Shown here: positions 16,219 to 26,000 of the stretch, in pieces
Position numbering within the stretch: position 1 is the stretch's first letter
How the letters are laid out: each line of letters begins with the position of its first letter
Origin: an uncultured Bacteroidales bacterium
GTDB taxonomy: Bacteria > Bacteroidota > Bacteroidia > Bacteroidales > Bacteroidaceae
Direction of reading: 5' to 3'
Assembly: GCA_937995875.1 (NCBI GenBank)
Contig: CALKIW010000101.1
Coordinates: forward strand, 1-40,429
DNA: 40,429 bases
Notes under the pieces: model-generated
What the model was told of the DNA's origin: nothing
What the model saw: only the letters and a program-made list of their open reading frames with translations
Database searches by the model: none
Translations under genes and position numbers: made by a program

Positions 16219-16608
16219 ATGGCAAAAACAAAAGCAACATCTAAGAAAAGAAATGTAAGAGTGACAGCTATGGGACAGCTTCATGTTCATAGCTCGTTCA
16301 ATAATATCATTGTATCGCTCGCTAACAGCGAAGGCCAGGTTATTTCTTGGTCATCAGCTGGTAAGATGGGATTCCGTGGTTCTAAGAAAAACACTCCTTA
16401 TGCAGCTCAGATGGCAGCAGAGGATTGTGCAAAAGAAGCTTTCAATCTTGGCCTTCGTAAGGTAAAGGCATTTGTTAAGGGACCGGGTAATGGTCGCGAA
16501 AGCGCCATTCGTGCCGTTCATGGTGCCGGCATCCAGATAACCGAAATCGTTGACGTTACACCACTGCCACACAATGGCTGTCGTCCTCCTAAGCGTCGTC
16601 GTGTGTAA
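16219..16608 (+). CDS. rpsK: 30S ribosomal protein S11
   Basis: Protein of 129 residues on the platform of the small subunit. It carries HVHSSFNNIIVSLANSEGQ, WSSAGKMGFRGSKKNTPYAAQ and the C-terminal VTPLPHNGCRPPKRRRV, all diagnostic. An AGGAGG motif at 16204-16209, nine bases before the ATG, is a full Shine-Dalgarno match and stands out in an operon where nearly all starts lack one. Confidence 0.97.
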   Translation: MAKTKATSKKRNVRVTAMGQLHVHSSFNNIIVSLANSEGQVISWSSAGKMGFRGSKKNTPYAAQMAAEDCAKEAFNLGLRKVKAFVKGPGNGRESAIRAVHGAGIQITEIVDVTPLPHNGCRPPKRRRV

Positions 16609-16651
16609 TAGTGATTTTGAATATACAATAGATTAAAAGCATAAAAGAATT

Positions 16652-17260
16652 ATGGCAAGATATATAGGTCCGAAATCAAGAATTTCACGCCGTTTTGGTG
16701 AACCCATCTTCGGTGCAGATAAAGTACTGGCAAAGCGTAATTTTCCTCCAGGGCAGCACGGTAACGATCGTCGCCGCAAACAGTCTGAGTATGGGATTCA
16801 GCTTGCTGAAAAGCAGAAGGCAAAATACACTTATGGCGTATTAGAGCGCCAGTTCCGTAATCTGTTTGTGAAGGCCAACAAGAGTGGAGGCGTTACCGGT
16901 GAAGTACTGCTTCAGCTTCTTGAGTGCCGTCTGGATAACGTAGTTTACCGTCTTGGAATTGCACCTACGCGTGCAGCTGCCCGTCAGTTGGTAGGTCACA
17001 AGCATATTACCGTAGATGGTCGAGTTGTTAACATTCCTTCTTTTTCTGTAAAACCGGGACAGGTTATTGGCGTTCGTGAGAAATCTAAATCTCTCGAAGT
17101 AGTTGAAGCTGCTCTTGCAGGATTTAACCACAGCAAGTATCCTTGGCTGGAATGGGACGAAAACACAAAGAGTGGCAAATTCTTGCACACTCCCGAACGT
17201 GAAGATATCCCGGAAAATATTAAGGAACAGTTAATCGTTGAGTTGTACTCTAAACAATAA
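16652..17260 (+). CDS. rpsD: 30S ribosomal protein S4
   Basis: Protein of 202 residues, a primary 16S binder also involved in decoding fidelity. The N-terminal MARYIGPKSRISRRFGEPIFG lacks a zinc-binding cysteine cluster. The S4 RNA-binding domain is seen as LLECRLDNVVYRLGIAPTRAAARQLVGHKHI and VDGRVVNIPSFSVKPGQVI. In E. coli S4 represses the alpha operon; no matching site is recognised here. Confidence 0.97.
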   Translation: MARYIGPKSRISRRFGEPIFGADKVLAKRNFPPGQHGNDRRRKQSEYGIQLAEKQKAKYTYGVLERQFRNLFVKANKSGGVTGEVLLQLLECRLDNVVYRLGIAPTRAAARQLVGHKHITVDGRVVNIPSFSVKPGQVIGVREKSKSLEVVEAALAGFNHSKYPWLEWDENTKSGKFLHTPEREDIPENIKEQLIVELYSKQ

Positions 17261-17272
17261 ATCATTAAATTA

Positions 17273-18265
17273 ATGGCGATATTAGCATTTCAAAAACCTG
17301 ATAAAGTAGTGATGCTGGAGGCATCGGAGAGTTTCGGAAAATTTGAATTTTCTCCTCTTGAGCCTGGCTTTGGCGTTACCATTGGTAATGCTTTGCGACG
17401 CATCCTCCTTTCATCATTGGAGGGATATGCTGTCAACACCGTCCGTATTGCCGGTGTAGAGCATGAGTTCTCTTCAATTCCTGGTGTGAAGGAAGATGTA
17501 ACCAACATCATCTTGAATCTCAAGCAAGTTCGATTCAAGCAAGTAGTAGAAGAATTCGAGAATGAGAAAGTTAGTATCACCGTAGAGAATTCCACTGAAT
17601 TTAAAGCAGGTGATATTGGTAAGTATCTGACTGGATTTGAAGTGTTAAACCCTGATTTGGTGATTTGTCATTTAGACTCCAAGGCATCTATGCAGATAGA
17701 TTTAACTATCAACAAGGGACGTGGTTACGTTTCTGCTGATGAGAATCGCCAGTTCTGCACTGATGTCAATGTGCTTCCCATCGATTCTATCTACACCCCA
17801 ATCCGTAATGTAAAATACAGTGTAGAGCCTACTCGCGTAGAGCAGAAGACTGACTATGATAAGCTCTGCATTGAAGTAACAACGGATGGTTCCATCCACC
17901 CAAAGGATGCGTTGAAAGAGGCTGCTAAAATTCTCATCTATCACTTCATGCTGTTCTCGGACGAAAAGATCACTCTTGAAGATCCCGACAAAGACGGCAA
18001 TCAGGAGTTTGATGAGGAAGTCCTCCATATGCGTCAGTTGCTGAAGACTAAGTTGATAGATCTGAACCTCAGTGTTCGTGCGCTCAACTGTCTGAAAGCA
18101 GCCGATGTGGAGACACTTGGTGACCTTGTACAATACAACAAAACGGATCTTCTCAAGTTCCGTAACTTTGGTAAGAAATCGCTCTCAGAGCTTGATGATT
18201 TGCTCGAGAGTCTGAATCTGTCCTTTGGAACCGATATTTCAAAGTATAAACTGGACAAGGAATAA
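17273..18265 (+). CDS. rpoA: RNA polymerase alpha subunit
   Basis: Subunit of 330 residues that starts polymerase assembly. The N-terminal domain shows GFGVTIGNALRRILLSSLEG, the dimerisation region. The C-terminal domain (about residues 255-330) has LNLSVRALNCLKAADVETLG and LKFRNFGKKSLSELDDLL, the part that contacts UP elements and activators. It ends with a short charged tail. Position in the alpha operon between rpsD and rplQ is canonical. Confidence 0.98.
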   Translation: MAILAFQKPDKVVMLEASESFGKFEFSPLEPGFGVTIGNALRRILLSSLEGYAVNTVRIAGVEHEFSSIPGVKEDVTNIILNLKQVRFKQVVEEFENEKVSITVENSTEFKAGDIGKYLTGFEVLNPDLVICHLDSKASMQIDLTINKGRGYVSADENRQFCTDVNVLPIDSIYTPIRNVKYSVEPTRVEQKTDYDKLCIEVTTDGSIHPKDALKEAAKILIYHFMLFSDEKITLEDPDKDGNQEFDEEVLHMRQLLKTKLIDLNLSVRALNCLKAADVETLGDLVQYNKTDLLKFRNFGKKSLSELDDLLESLNLSFGTDISKYKLDKE

Positions 18266-18345
18266 GAATTAGGCAGATGTGGTAGATATACAGTCTACTT
18301 CTTCCCATTTTCCTACGACTTGTTCGAAACATGTAAAAAACAAAA

Positions 18346-18978
18346 ATGAGACATAATAAAAAATTCAACCATCTGGGTCGTACTGCATCTCATCGTGCCA
18401 GTATGCTTGCAAATATGGCATCTAGCTTGATCATGCACAAAAGAATCACTACGACCCTCGCAAAGGCTAAGGCTCTTAAAAAGTATGTTGAGCCACTGAT
18501 TACACGTTCCAAGAATGATACAACAACCAGTCGTCGTGTAGTTTTCCGTTATCTGCAAAATAAATATGCAGTGAAAGAACTTTTCGGAGAAGTGGCCGAT
18601 AGAGTTGGCGATCGTCCCGGAGGTTATACACGTGTTATCAAGTTGGGCACACGTAAGGGTGACGCTGCAGAGATTGCATTCATCGAACTTGTAGACTTTG
18701 ATGAAAACATGGCGAAGACACCTAAGGCTGCGAAGAAGACTCGCCGTAGCCGTCGTTCTAAGAAGGACGATTCTGTCAATACAGCTGCCGAAAATACGTC
18801 AGAAGCAGTAGCAGAGGATGTAAAGGCAGAAGCCAAGACTGAGACTAAGGCAAAAGCCAAGAGCGATGCAAAGAAAGCAACTAAGACTGCGGAGAAGAAA
18901 GCTGCTAAAGCAGAAAAGGATGCTCCAGAAGCTGAAGCAACTGAAGCAAAGGATGCCAAAGCAGAGAAGGCTGAATAA
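18346..18978 (+). CDS. rplQ: 50S ribosomal protein L17 with long C-terminal extension
   Basis: Protein of 210 residues. Residues 1-125 are a complete L17 (MRHNKKFNHLGRTASHRASML, RITTTLAKAKALKKYVEPLITRSK, GYTRVIKLGTRKGDAAEIAFIELVD). The remaining 85 or so are a low-complexity tail of Ala, Lys, Glu and Asp, starting with a basic TRRSRRSKKDD patch. E. coli L17 has 127 residues, so the tail is a true addition. Similar tails occur in Bacteroidetes L17; function unknown. It is the last gene of the superoperon. Confidence 0.96.
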   Translation: MRHNKKFNHLGRTASHRASMLANMASSLIMHKRITTTLAKAKALKKYVEPLITRSKNDTTTSRRVVFRYLQNKYAVKELFGEVADRVGDRPGGYTRVIKLGTRKGDAAEIAFIELVDFDENMAKTPKAAKKTRRSRRSKKDDSVNTAAENTSEAVAEDVKAEAKTETKAKAKSDAKKATKTAEKKAAKAEKDAPEAEATEAKDAKAEKAE

Positions 18979-19001
18979 TTTCGATATTTTCAATAATAAA
19001 G

Positions 19002-19034
19002 GTGCGTTAATTTTACAGTTAGCGCACTTTTTTT
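19002..19034 (+). terminator. Intrinsic terminator of the ribosomal superoperon
   Basis: GTGCGTTAA (19002-19010) pairs with TTAGCGCAC (19019-19027) with one G-T wobble, loop of 8 nt, followed by seven T residues (19028-19034). It lies 24 bp after the rplQ stop and is the first textbook rho-independent terminator after the start of the cluster. Confidence 0.92.
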
Positions 19035-19168
19035 ATGCTCAACTCTCAACTCTTTGTGAGATTTGTTTATAAGATAAGCATCCAAGATTAGCCGTCTTGC
19101 AGATTTAATATAGGGAATTCCCTATGTTAAAGTAGGGAAAATATCGCATTATTATCGTTATTTCCTTT

Positions 19169-19176
19169 TATCTTTG
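19169..19176 (+). promoter_or_regulatory. Putative -7 box for the lipoprotein gene
   Basis: TATCTTTG matches the Bacteroidetes -7 consensus. Transcription would start around 19182-19185, which excludes an upstream in-frame start at 19178 and supports ATG 19205 as the real start of the next gene. Confidence 0.65.
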
Positions 19177-19204
19177 TATGTGGTTCAAAATGGCATATAG
19201 TCTT

Positions 19205-20047
19205 ATGAAAAAGAGTTTTGTATTTATGATATTGGCATCTGTAGTATTCTCCAGCTGTGATTCTTATACAGGTGCAGGTGCATACGGCGGCAGCACTATT
19301 GGTGCTGTCTTAGGCTCCGCTATCGGTGGTATTGCAGAGGGACCACGTGGATCAGATATTGGTACTATTGTCGGTATGGCAGGTGGCGCTATTGTTGGTG
19401 GTGCTATAGGTAATGCCAAGGATAGACAGATTCAACGAGATATGGCTGAGTATCAGCATGACAAGGCTGAACGCGCAGCTGCTCGCTCTCGGCGTTATCA
19501 GAAGGAGAATTCGGATAGGGGGATACAGATGGATTCAGACAGCTCTTATGACAGTGGCTTTGATGCAACTAATAGTGGTGATGACCGCTTGTATGATTTC
19601 AACTCTACTGATTACACGGGCGATTATAGTGCTCAAGAGCCGGATGTTAATTTGCCAATGGAGTCGAGTGTGGAGCGTATGGCAGAAGGCTTGCAATACT
19701 CGCCGGTTATCGAAATCCGCAATGCCCGCTTTGTAGACGATAATCAGGATGGACAGATAGAGCGTGGAGAAGTGTGTAAGATTATTTTTGAGGTGATAAA
19801 TACGGGTAACAACCCTCTATATGATGTTCAGCCCACAGTGATAGAAGCAACCGGCAACCGACATTTGATGATTTCGCCCAATATGCATATAGAGAAAATT
19901 ATGCCCGGTAAGGGCATTCGTTATACAGCTATGGTAAAGGCTGGTAATCGTCTGAAGGCCGGCAGGGCAAAATTCTGTGTAAGTGTTATACAGGGTACAC
20001 ACGCCATTTCAAAAGTCGTAGAGTTTAATATTCCTACGCGGAAATAA
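19205..20047 (+). CDS. Glycine-zipper lipoprotein with a C-terminal EF-hand-like loop
   Basis: Protein of 280 residues. The first 18 residues form a lipoprotein signal ending FSSC, so Cys18 should be lipidated. Residues 22-70 are rich in Gly and Ala with zipper spacing (GAYGGSTIGAVLGSAIGGIAEG and GTIVGMAGGAIVGGAIG as two blocks), as in outer-membrane glycine-zipper proteins. A charged linker follows. The C-terminal part (about 155-280) has a loop DDNQDGQIERGE (near 178-189) like a calcium loop and looks like an immunoglobulin-type adhesive fold with FEVINTGNNPLYDV. The longer in-frame start at 19178 is unlikely because of the promoter. Exact role unknown; likely envelope. Confidence 0.85.
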   Translation: MKKSFVFMILASVVFSSCDSYTGAGAYGGSTIGAVLGSAIGGIAEGPRGSDIGTIVGMAGGAIVGGAIGNAKDRQIQRDMAEYQHDKAERAAARSRRYQKENSDRGIQMDSDSSYDSGFDATNSGDDRLYDFNSTDYTGDYSAQEPDVNLPMESSVERMAEGLQYSPVIEIRNARFVDDNQDGQIERGEVCKIIFEVINTGNNPLYDVQPTVIEATGNRHLMISPNMHIEKIMPGKGIRYTAMVKAGNRLKAGRAKFCVSVIQGTHAISKVVEFNIPTRK

Positions 20048-20481
20048 TTTATAATTCACAGTTTACAATTTTCAATTCACAATTATTCGCGGAGTTATTA
20101 ATGCCTTTGTGCTATTTTAAATTCACAATTTAGCTGCGCGGTGTAACACTTACCAATAATATTTTCTTGCATTTGTATGTTTTTGCAGCAGCTTTCTCAA
20201 CTTTCACGATGCACAGCCTAAATGTAGATTGAGATAAACGCTGAAAATGTTTTGCTTTGATAGTCGGGGGGGGAGAGAAACAGGTGGTGCTGACCTGCTG
20301 AGTATTGGAGCGAGTATGAATAACAATGCTGTAAGTGTTGCGAAAAAATATAGGAACAAATTAGGTTGCGTTCAGTTGTGAATGTCGCTGCAAAAAGAAC
20401 TGGCTAAGGAATTTTGAATTGAAAAATGTGAAGAGTTGATGAGCTTGCGAATAATTGTGCATTAAGGAATACTTTTATCTC
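20048..20481. other. Non-coding gap with short direct repeats and a G8 tract
   Basis: The 434 bp between two convergent genes (the lipoprotein and rlpA) hold no credible ORF. The word TTCACAATT and close variants repeat several times between 20055 and 20132. A run of eight G residues lies at 20266-20273. I see no clear terminator. Confidence 0.6.
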
Positions 20482-21156
20482 TTAGCTTTTCTCATGTTTT
20501 GAAATTCTTTTTTTTATAGGAGTTTTCGTTTTGTTATGCGTTTGCTTAACAACATTGTTCTTGTGGTTTCCCTTGCTTTGTGCGGACGTTTTCCGGTCTC
20601 TGCCGGTCTTTGTGCTGTGATTCCTTACGTTGGCCTTTGACACTATGGTTGAAGCCTTTGTAGTTGGAAATATTTGCTTGTCTTCGTCGTCGGGTATTCG
20701 ATCCATTTGGTCGATGGTTCCATCAGCAAAGTCGCCCATGTCGAAATTGATGTTGGGAAGTCCCTGTTCCGCATCTTCCATACGATATGGAGGCTTGAGA
20801 CTTTCTACACGTTCCACTTTAACTATGCCAATACCTTGCGCAAGCATTCCTAACTGTTGAGCAGCGGCATAGCTGATGTCAATGATGCGTCCACGCACAA
20901 AGGGGCCTCGGTCGGTCACTTTGACCACTACTCCCCGGTCGTTATCCAAGTTGGTTACCTTGAGCAGCGTGCCGAAAGGATAGGTGCGGTGGGCGCACGT
21001 CAGACTGTCGTGATGCAAGCGTTCTCCGCTGGCAGTCCGTGCACCGGTGGCTCTTTTAGAATAATATGAGGCTTTACCCCTATGCGTTTGAGCGCCTATA
21101 GGGGTAAAGCCTGTTATGAGTAGGATGATTACTAATAAGTTCTTTCTATAATCCAC
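20482..21156 (-). CDS. rlpA: RlpA-like septal-ring lytic transglycosylase family protein
   Basis: Protein of 224 residues. A Sec signal peptide spans residues 1-23 (cleavage after GAQ). A double-psi beta-barrel domain covers about residues 25-118, with GKASYYSKRATGARTASGE, HRTYPFGTLLKVTNL and KVTDRGPFVRGRIIDIS; the catalytic-type Asp lies in TDRGPF. RlpA proteins cleave or bind peptidoglycan strands at division sites. The tail (about 165-224) is very basic and low in complexity, and no SPOR domain is present. It follows gdhA by 9 bp on the same strand. A strong hairpin lies within its signal-peptide region. Confidence 0.92.
   Translation of the reverse strand: MDYRKNLLVIILLITGFTPIGAQTHRGKASYYSKRATGARTASGERLHHDSLTCAHRTYPFGTLLKVTNLDNDRGVVVKVTDRGPFVRGRIIDISYAAAQQLGMLAQGIGIVKVERVESLKPPYRMEDAEQGLPNINFDMGDFADGTIDQMDRIPDDEDKQIFPTTKASTIVSKANVRNHSTKTGRDRKTSAQSKGNHKNNVVKQTHNKTKTPIKKRISKHEKS
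21069..21112 (-). terminator. Perfect 15-bp inverted repeat inside the start of rlpA
   Basis: The arm at 21069-21083 is an exact reverse complement of 21098-21112, and the loop can add GCG/CGC pairs (84-86 with 93-95). On the - strand RNA it lies 54 nt past the gdhA stop and is followed by a moderately T-rich stretch (CATATTATTCT). It covers rlpA codons 15-30, which encode the end of the signal peptide. It could terminate or attenuate gdhA transcription or limit rlpA expression. Confidence 0.6.
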
Positions 21157-21165
21157 AATCTTCGT

Positions 21166-22503
21166 TTATACGATGCCTTCCGCCATCATGGCATTGGCTA
21201 CCTTCATGAATCCTGCGATGTTCGCTCCTTTGACATAATTGATATAGCCATTGGGTTGTTTGCCGTATTTCACGCACTGTTCATGAATGGAATGCATGAT
21301 GTAGTGAAGTTTCTCGTCCACTTCTTCAGCACTCCAATGCAGACGGATAGAGTTTTGTGTCATTTCCAGTCCGGAAGTAGCTACACCACCGGCATTTACA
21401 GCTTTGCCGGGAGCAAACAGTTGCTTGGCATCGACAAATTTCTCTGTTGCCTCGGCAGTGCATCCCATATTGCTCACCTCAGCAACGCAGAGAGGCTTGT
21501 TGGCCAATATCTTTTCAGCATCTTTACCGTTAAGCTCGTTTTGTGTGGCGCAGGTTAAATAAATGTCTGCCTTCTGTTCCCAAGGTTTTTTGCCTTCAAA
21601 GAATTTGGAGCCGGCGAATTTCTCGGCGTATGGCGAACAGATGTCTTCACCACTGCTGCGCAAATCAAGCATATAGTCATTCTTTTCTCCACAAATGCCA
21701 TCCGGATCGTAGATATATCCATCGGGTCCACTGATTGTGATAACTTTGGCACCAAGTTGAGCAGCCTTCTTTGCAGCTCCCCAAGCCACGTTACCAAATC
21801 CGGAAATGGCAACGGTTTTACCCTTGATATCAATATCGTGGGTCTTCAACATTTGATTTACAAAATAGAGCGCACCAAAGCCCGTTGCTTCCGGACGAAG
21901 AATGGAGCCACCCCATTCCAATCCCTTGCCGGTCATGACACCTTGGAACTTGTGGGTCAGTTTTTTGTATTCGCCAAAAAGATAGCCCACTTCACGAGCA
22001 CCTACACCGATATCCCCAGCCGGAATATCTTCGTCCGGGCCGATGTGATGGTACAGCTCTTGCATGAATGCCTGACAGAATCGCATCACTTCTGCGTCAG
22101 AGCGTCCGAGGATAGAGAAATCGGAACCTCCCTTGCCACCACCCATCGGAAGCGTGGTGAGTGCATTCTTGAAAGTTTGCTCAAAACCGAGGAATTTCAT
22201 AATGCTCAGGTTTACAGATGGATGGAATCGCAACCCACCCTTGTAGGGGCCGATAGCACTGTTGAACTGTACACGGTAGCCAGTGTTTACGTGTACCTTA
22301 CCATTGTCGTCTGTCCAAGGCACACGGAACATATATATACGTTCCGGCTCTACAAGACGCTCAATGAGTCCGGCTTTTTCAAATTCCGGATGCTGGTTGT
22401 AGACCTCTTTAATCGATTCTAAAACCTCTTTCACTGCCTGCAGAAATTCGGGCTCGCCTGAATGTTTGTCCATCAGGCCTTTCATTACTTGTTCAACTTC
22501 CAT
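21166..22503 (-). CDS. gdhA: NADP-type glutamate dehydrogenase
   Basis: Enzyme of 445 residues that makes glutamate from 2-oxoglutarate and ammonia, the usual size of the hexameric bacterial form. Substrate-site lysines are seen at Lys89 (GPYKGGLRFHP), Lys113 (FEQTFKNAL) and Lys124 (PMGGGKGGSDF). The nucleotide-binding Rossmann motif is VAISGFGNVAWGAA. The C terminus NYVKGANIAGFMKVANAM is typical. A textbook promoter precedes it and rlpA follows 9 bp later. Which coenzyme it prefers cannot be proven by eye; the fold subgroup suggests NADPH. Confidence 0.97.
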   Translation of the reverse strand: MEVEQVMKGLMDKHSGEPEFLQAVKEVLESIKEVYNQHPEFEKAGLIERLVEPERIYMFRVPWTDDNGKVHVNTGYRVQFNSAIGPYKGGLRFHPSVNLSIMKFLGFEQTFKNALTTLPMGGGKGGSDFSILGRSDAEVMRFCQAFMQELYHHIGPDEDIPAGDIGVGAREVGYLFGEYKKLTHKFQGVMTGKGLEWGGSILRPEATGFGALYFVNQMLKTHDIDIKGKTVAISGFGNVAWGAAKKAAQLGAKVITISGPDGYIYDPDGICGEKNDYMLDLRSSGEDICSPYAEKFAGSKFFEGKKPWEQKADIYLTCATQNELNGKDAEKILANKPLCVAEVSNMGCTAEATEKFVDAKQLFAPGKAVNAGGVATSGLEMTQNSIRLHWSAEEVDEKLHYIMHSIHEQCVKYGKQPNGYINYVKGANIAGFMKVANAMMAEGIV

Positions 22504-22586
22504 AGTAGTAATACGATTTATTTTTAACGGTCAATAGGGTTGAAGAAAACCAATTTTTGTGGTTTCATATTGTATCAATTACATCG

Positions 22587-22618
22587 CAAATATAGGGTTT
22601 TATTCAATAGGTTCCAAA
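22587..22618 (-). promoter_or_regulatory. Promoter of gdhA
   Basis: Read on the - strand this is TTTG (22618-22615), a 20-bp spacer, then TATATTTG (22594-22587). This matches the Bacteroidetes consensus TTTG-N19-21-TAnnTTTG in both boxes and in spacing, and is the clearest promoter in the window. The expected leader is about 75 nt. Confidence 0.9.
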
Positions 22619-23013
22619 TAAAAAATTAATAATTTCATGTATTTAACTAACATTTTGCACTTCGATTTTGAATCTTCACCCAAATTAATGGTGGATTTCA
22701 CACATATTTCCACAGTTCTGTTTCAGTCGTTTTTCAGTCGTCTTGCGCAATCAGAAAACTATACGGACGGTGCTTGCGTGACAGCTGCGTTTTTGAATAC
22801 ACGAATTATAAATGTGACGTTTATCAAGATAAATGTAGTAAGTCTGCCCTTAAAAATATCATTACATATAAAAAAATAAGACAATGGTTACATCAAATGA
22901 ACTGCATTTCGAATTTATTTCGTAATTTCGCCCTATTGATAGGATTCGTACCCATGAACCATGAGCAATGGGTAGGGCAATCCCAAACCGGATAAAAATA
23001 AAGCCTCTGCACA
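22619..23013. other. Divergent intergenic region between gdhA and the REC-PPDK gene
   Basis: No credible ORF is seen. On the + strand TAATTTCG (22923-22930) resembles a -7 box with one mismatch. After it come the palindrome CCTAT-TG-ATAGG (22932-22943) and a nested stem in which GGATT (22942-22946) and ACCCAT (22950-22955) pair with ATGGGT (22968-22973) and AATCC (22979-22983). These could lie in the leader of the 23014 gene. Confidence 0.45.
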
Positions 23014-26000
23014 ATGGAAGAGAAAATACCACAATCGTGGAGTAAGTTTATATTAAAAGACGTGACGTTTGTCAACCTTATGATGCGACGCATCTACAAT
23101 GTGCTTATCGTGGCCAACCCCTACGATGCCTTTATGCTTGAGGACGACGGACGGGTGGAGGAGAAAATCTATAATGAGTATATGGAGCTTGGACTTCGTT
23201 ACCCTCCGACGTTCACGCAGGTGTCTACGACAGAGGAGGCAGAGAAAATTCTTGCCACGATGAAAATAGATTTGGTGATTTGTATGCCGGGTAATGCCGA
23301 CAACGATGCTTTCACTGTGGCCCGTGCTATCAAGGAAAAATTCCCAGAAATCCATTGTGTGGTGCTCACGCCGTTCTCTCATGGCATCACCCGTCGTATG
23401 CAGGACGAAGACCTCAGCATCTTCGATTATGTATTTTGTTGGTTGGGCAACACCAACCTTATCCTCTCCATCATCAAGCTCATTGAGGACAAAATGAACT
23501 TGGAACAAGATATACGCGAAGCTGGTGTACAGATGATATTGCTTGTCGAAGACTCTATCCGTTTCTACAGTTCTATCCTTCCCAATCTCTACAGCTACAT
23601 TTTACAGCAGAGCCAGAATTTTGCCACAGAGGCCCTCAATCGCCACGCGGCGACCTTGCGAATGCGCGGGCGTCCCAAAGTGGTGTTGGCGCGTACCTAT
23701 GAGGAGGCCATGAGGGTGTATGAAAAGTACAAGGATAATTGTCTGGGCGTCATCAGCGACGTAAGGTTTCCCATGAGTTCCACCCGCCAATCGGAGATCG
23801 TGGGTGCGGGAGCGTCATCGGTTGAGAAAGATCCTGAAGCCGGGTTCAAACTGCTGGAGGCTATTCGCAGGGAAGACGAATACCTGCCACTTATCATGGA
23901 AAGCGTGGAAGCAGAAAATCGTGTGCGTGCCGAGGCGGAGGGTTTTAGGTTTGTAGATAAAAATTCCAAGATGCTCAGTGTGTCGCTGCGCCATCTCATG
24001 GAAGAACACATGGGCTTTGGTGACTTTATTTTCCGCGATCCAAAAACCCATAAAAAAATTCTAAGGGTGCGTAGTCTGAAGGAGTTACAAGACAATATCT
24101 TTACGATTCCGCGCGATTCGATGCTTTATCACGTGTCGCGAAACCACATGAGCCGCTGGCTCTGCGCACGTGCCATATTCCCCGTGAGCAACTTCCTGAA
24201 ACACGTCACGTGGCACAAGCTTCAGGATGTAGATGCCCACCGACAGATTATTTTCGATGCCATCGTACAATATCGACGCATGAAAAACATTGGTGTGGTG
24301 GCCGTGTTCGATCGTGACAAGTACGACCGTTATGCTCACTTTGCCCGCATTGGCGATGGCTCCCTTGGTGGCAAGGGTAGGGGCTTGGCATTCCTTGACA
24401 ACGTGGTGAAGACCCATCCGCAGTTCAACAGATTTGAGGGTGTCACGGTGCAGATTCCTAAAACGGTGGTGCTATGCACCGATGTGTTCGATCGGTTTAT
24501 GGAACAAAATAATCTTTACGATATAGCTTTGAGCGATGCCGGCGACGAAGAGATTCTCGCAGCCTTTCTCAAGGCGCAGTTGCCCGAAAGTTATGTCGAG
24601 GATTTCAAGACCTTCTTCGAGGCCACCCGCAGTCCTATTGCCATCCGGTCGAGTTCGCTTCTGGAAGACAGCCACTACCAGCCATTCGCGGGGGTCTATT
24701 CCACCTATATGATACCTTATCTTGAAGACAAACAACAAATGTTACAGATGTTGGTAGCCGCTATCAAAGGCGTGTATGCTTCTGTATATTATAAAGGCTC
24801 CAAGGCATATATGACAGCAACCTCCAACGTGATAGATCAGGAGAAAATGGCCGTTGTGTTGCAGGAAGTTGTGGGCAAAACCTACGGTGACCATTATTAT
24901 CCTAATATATCGGGTGTGCTTCGTTCCATCAACTATTACCCCATTGGCGACGAGAAAGCAGAAGACGGCATCGCCTCTTTGGCACTGGGACTTGGTAAAT
25001 ATATTGTGGATGGCGGACAGACATTGCGTGTGTCGCCCAAGCATCCGCATCAGGTGCTGCAGATGTCGGAACTGGACTTCGCCCTGAAAGACACCCAGAC
25101 CCGCTTTTATGCACTCGATATGCAGCACGTGGGTACAGATTTTCAGGTGGACGATGGCTTCAATATCCACAAACTGAAGGTGAAGGAAGCCGACAAGGAT
25201 GGCTCGCTCAACTACATCGCTTCGACTTTCGACCCCTACGACCAAGTTATTCGCGATGGGCTTTATGAAGGTGGGCGAAAGGTTCTTTCGTTTGCCGGCG
25301 TGTTGCAACACGATGTGTTTCCCCTGCCCGAAATCTTGCAAATGTCAATGAAATATGGCGCGGAAGCCATGCGACGGCCTGTGGAAATAGAGTTTGCCTG
25401 CAATCTTAATGCCGACAAGACGGGCGACTTCTATTTGCTTCAGGTGCGCCCCATTGTAGACTCCAAACAGATGTTGGACGAGGATTTGGCTGCTGTGCCC
25501 GACGAGGAATGCTTGCTCCGCAGCCATAACTCGTTGGGTCACGGCATCTCTGAGGATGTAACCGACGTAGTGTACGTGAAATACGACGATCAATTCTCGG
25601 CCATGAACAACAGTCGTGTGGCCGAAGATATCGAACGCATCAATGACAAATTCTTGTCGTCGGGCACCAACTATGTCATCATCGGTCCCGGCCGATGGGG
25701 CTCAAGCGACACTTGGCTGGGTGTGCCCGTGAAGTGGCCCCACATTTCTGCTGCCCGTGTCATTGTTGAAGTAGCGTTGAAAAACTATCGCGTAGACCCA
25801 GGTCAGGGCACCCATTTCTTCCAAAACCTCACATCGTTTGGTGTGGGATATTTCACGATAGACACCAATCGGCCCGGCGAAGGCGGTCTTCTGCGTAAAG
25901 ACGTGTTGGATGCCATGCCGGCTGTTGAGGAGACCGACTATGTGCGGCACGTGCGGTTTGACCATCCGTTGAAAATTATGATGGACGGCAAGAAGCAGGA

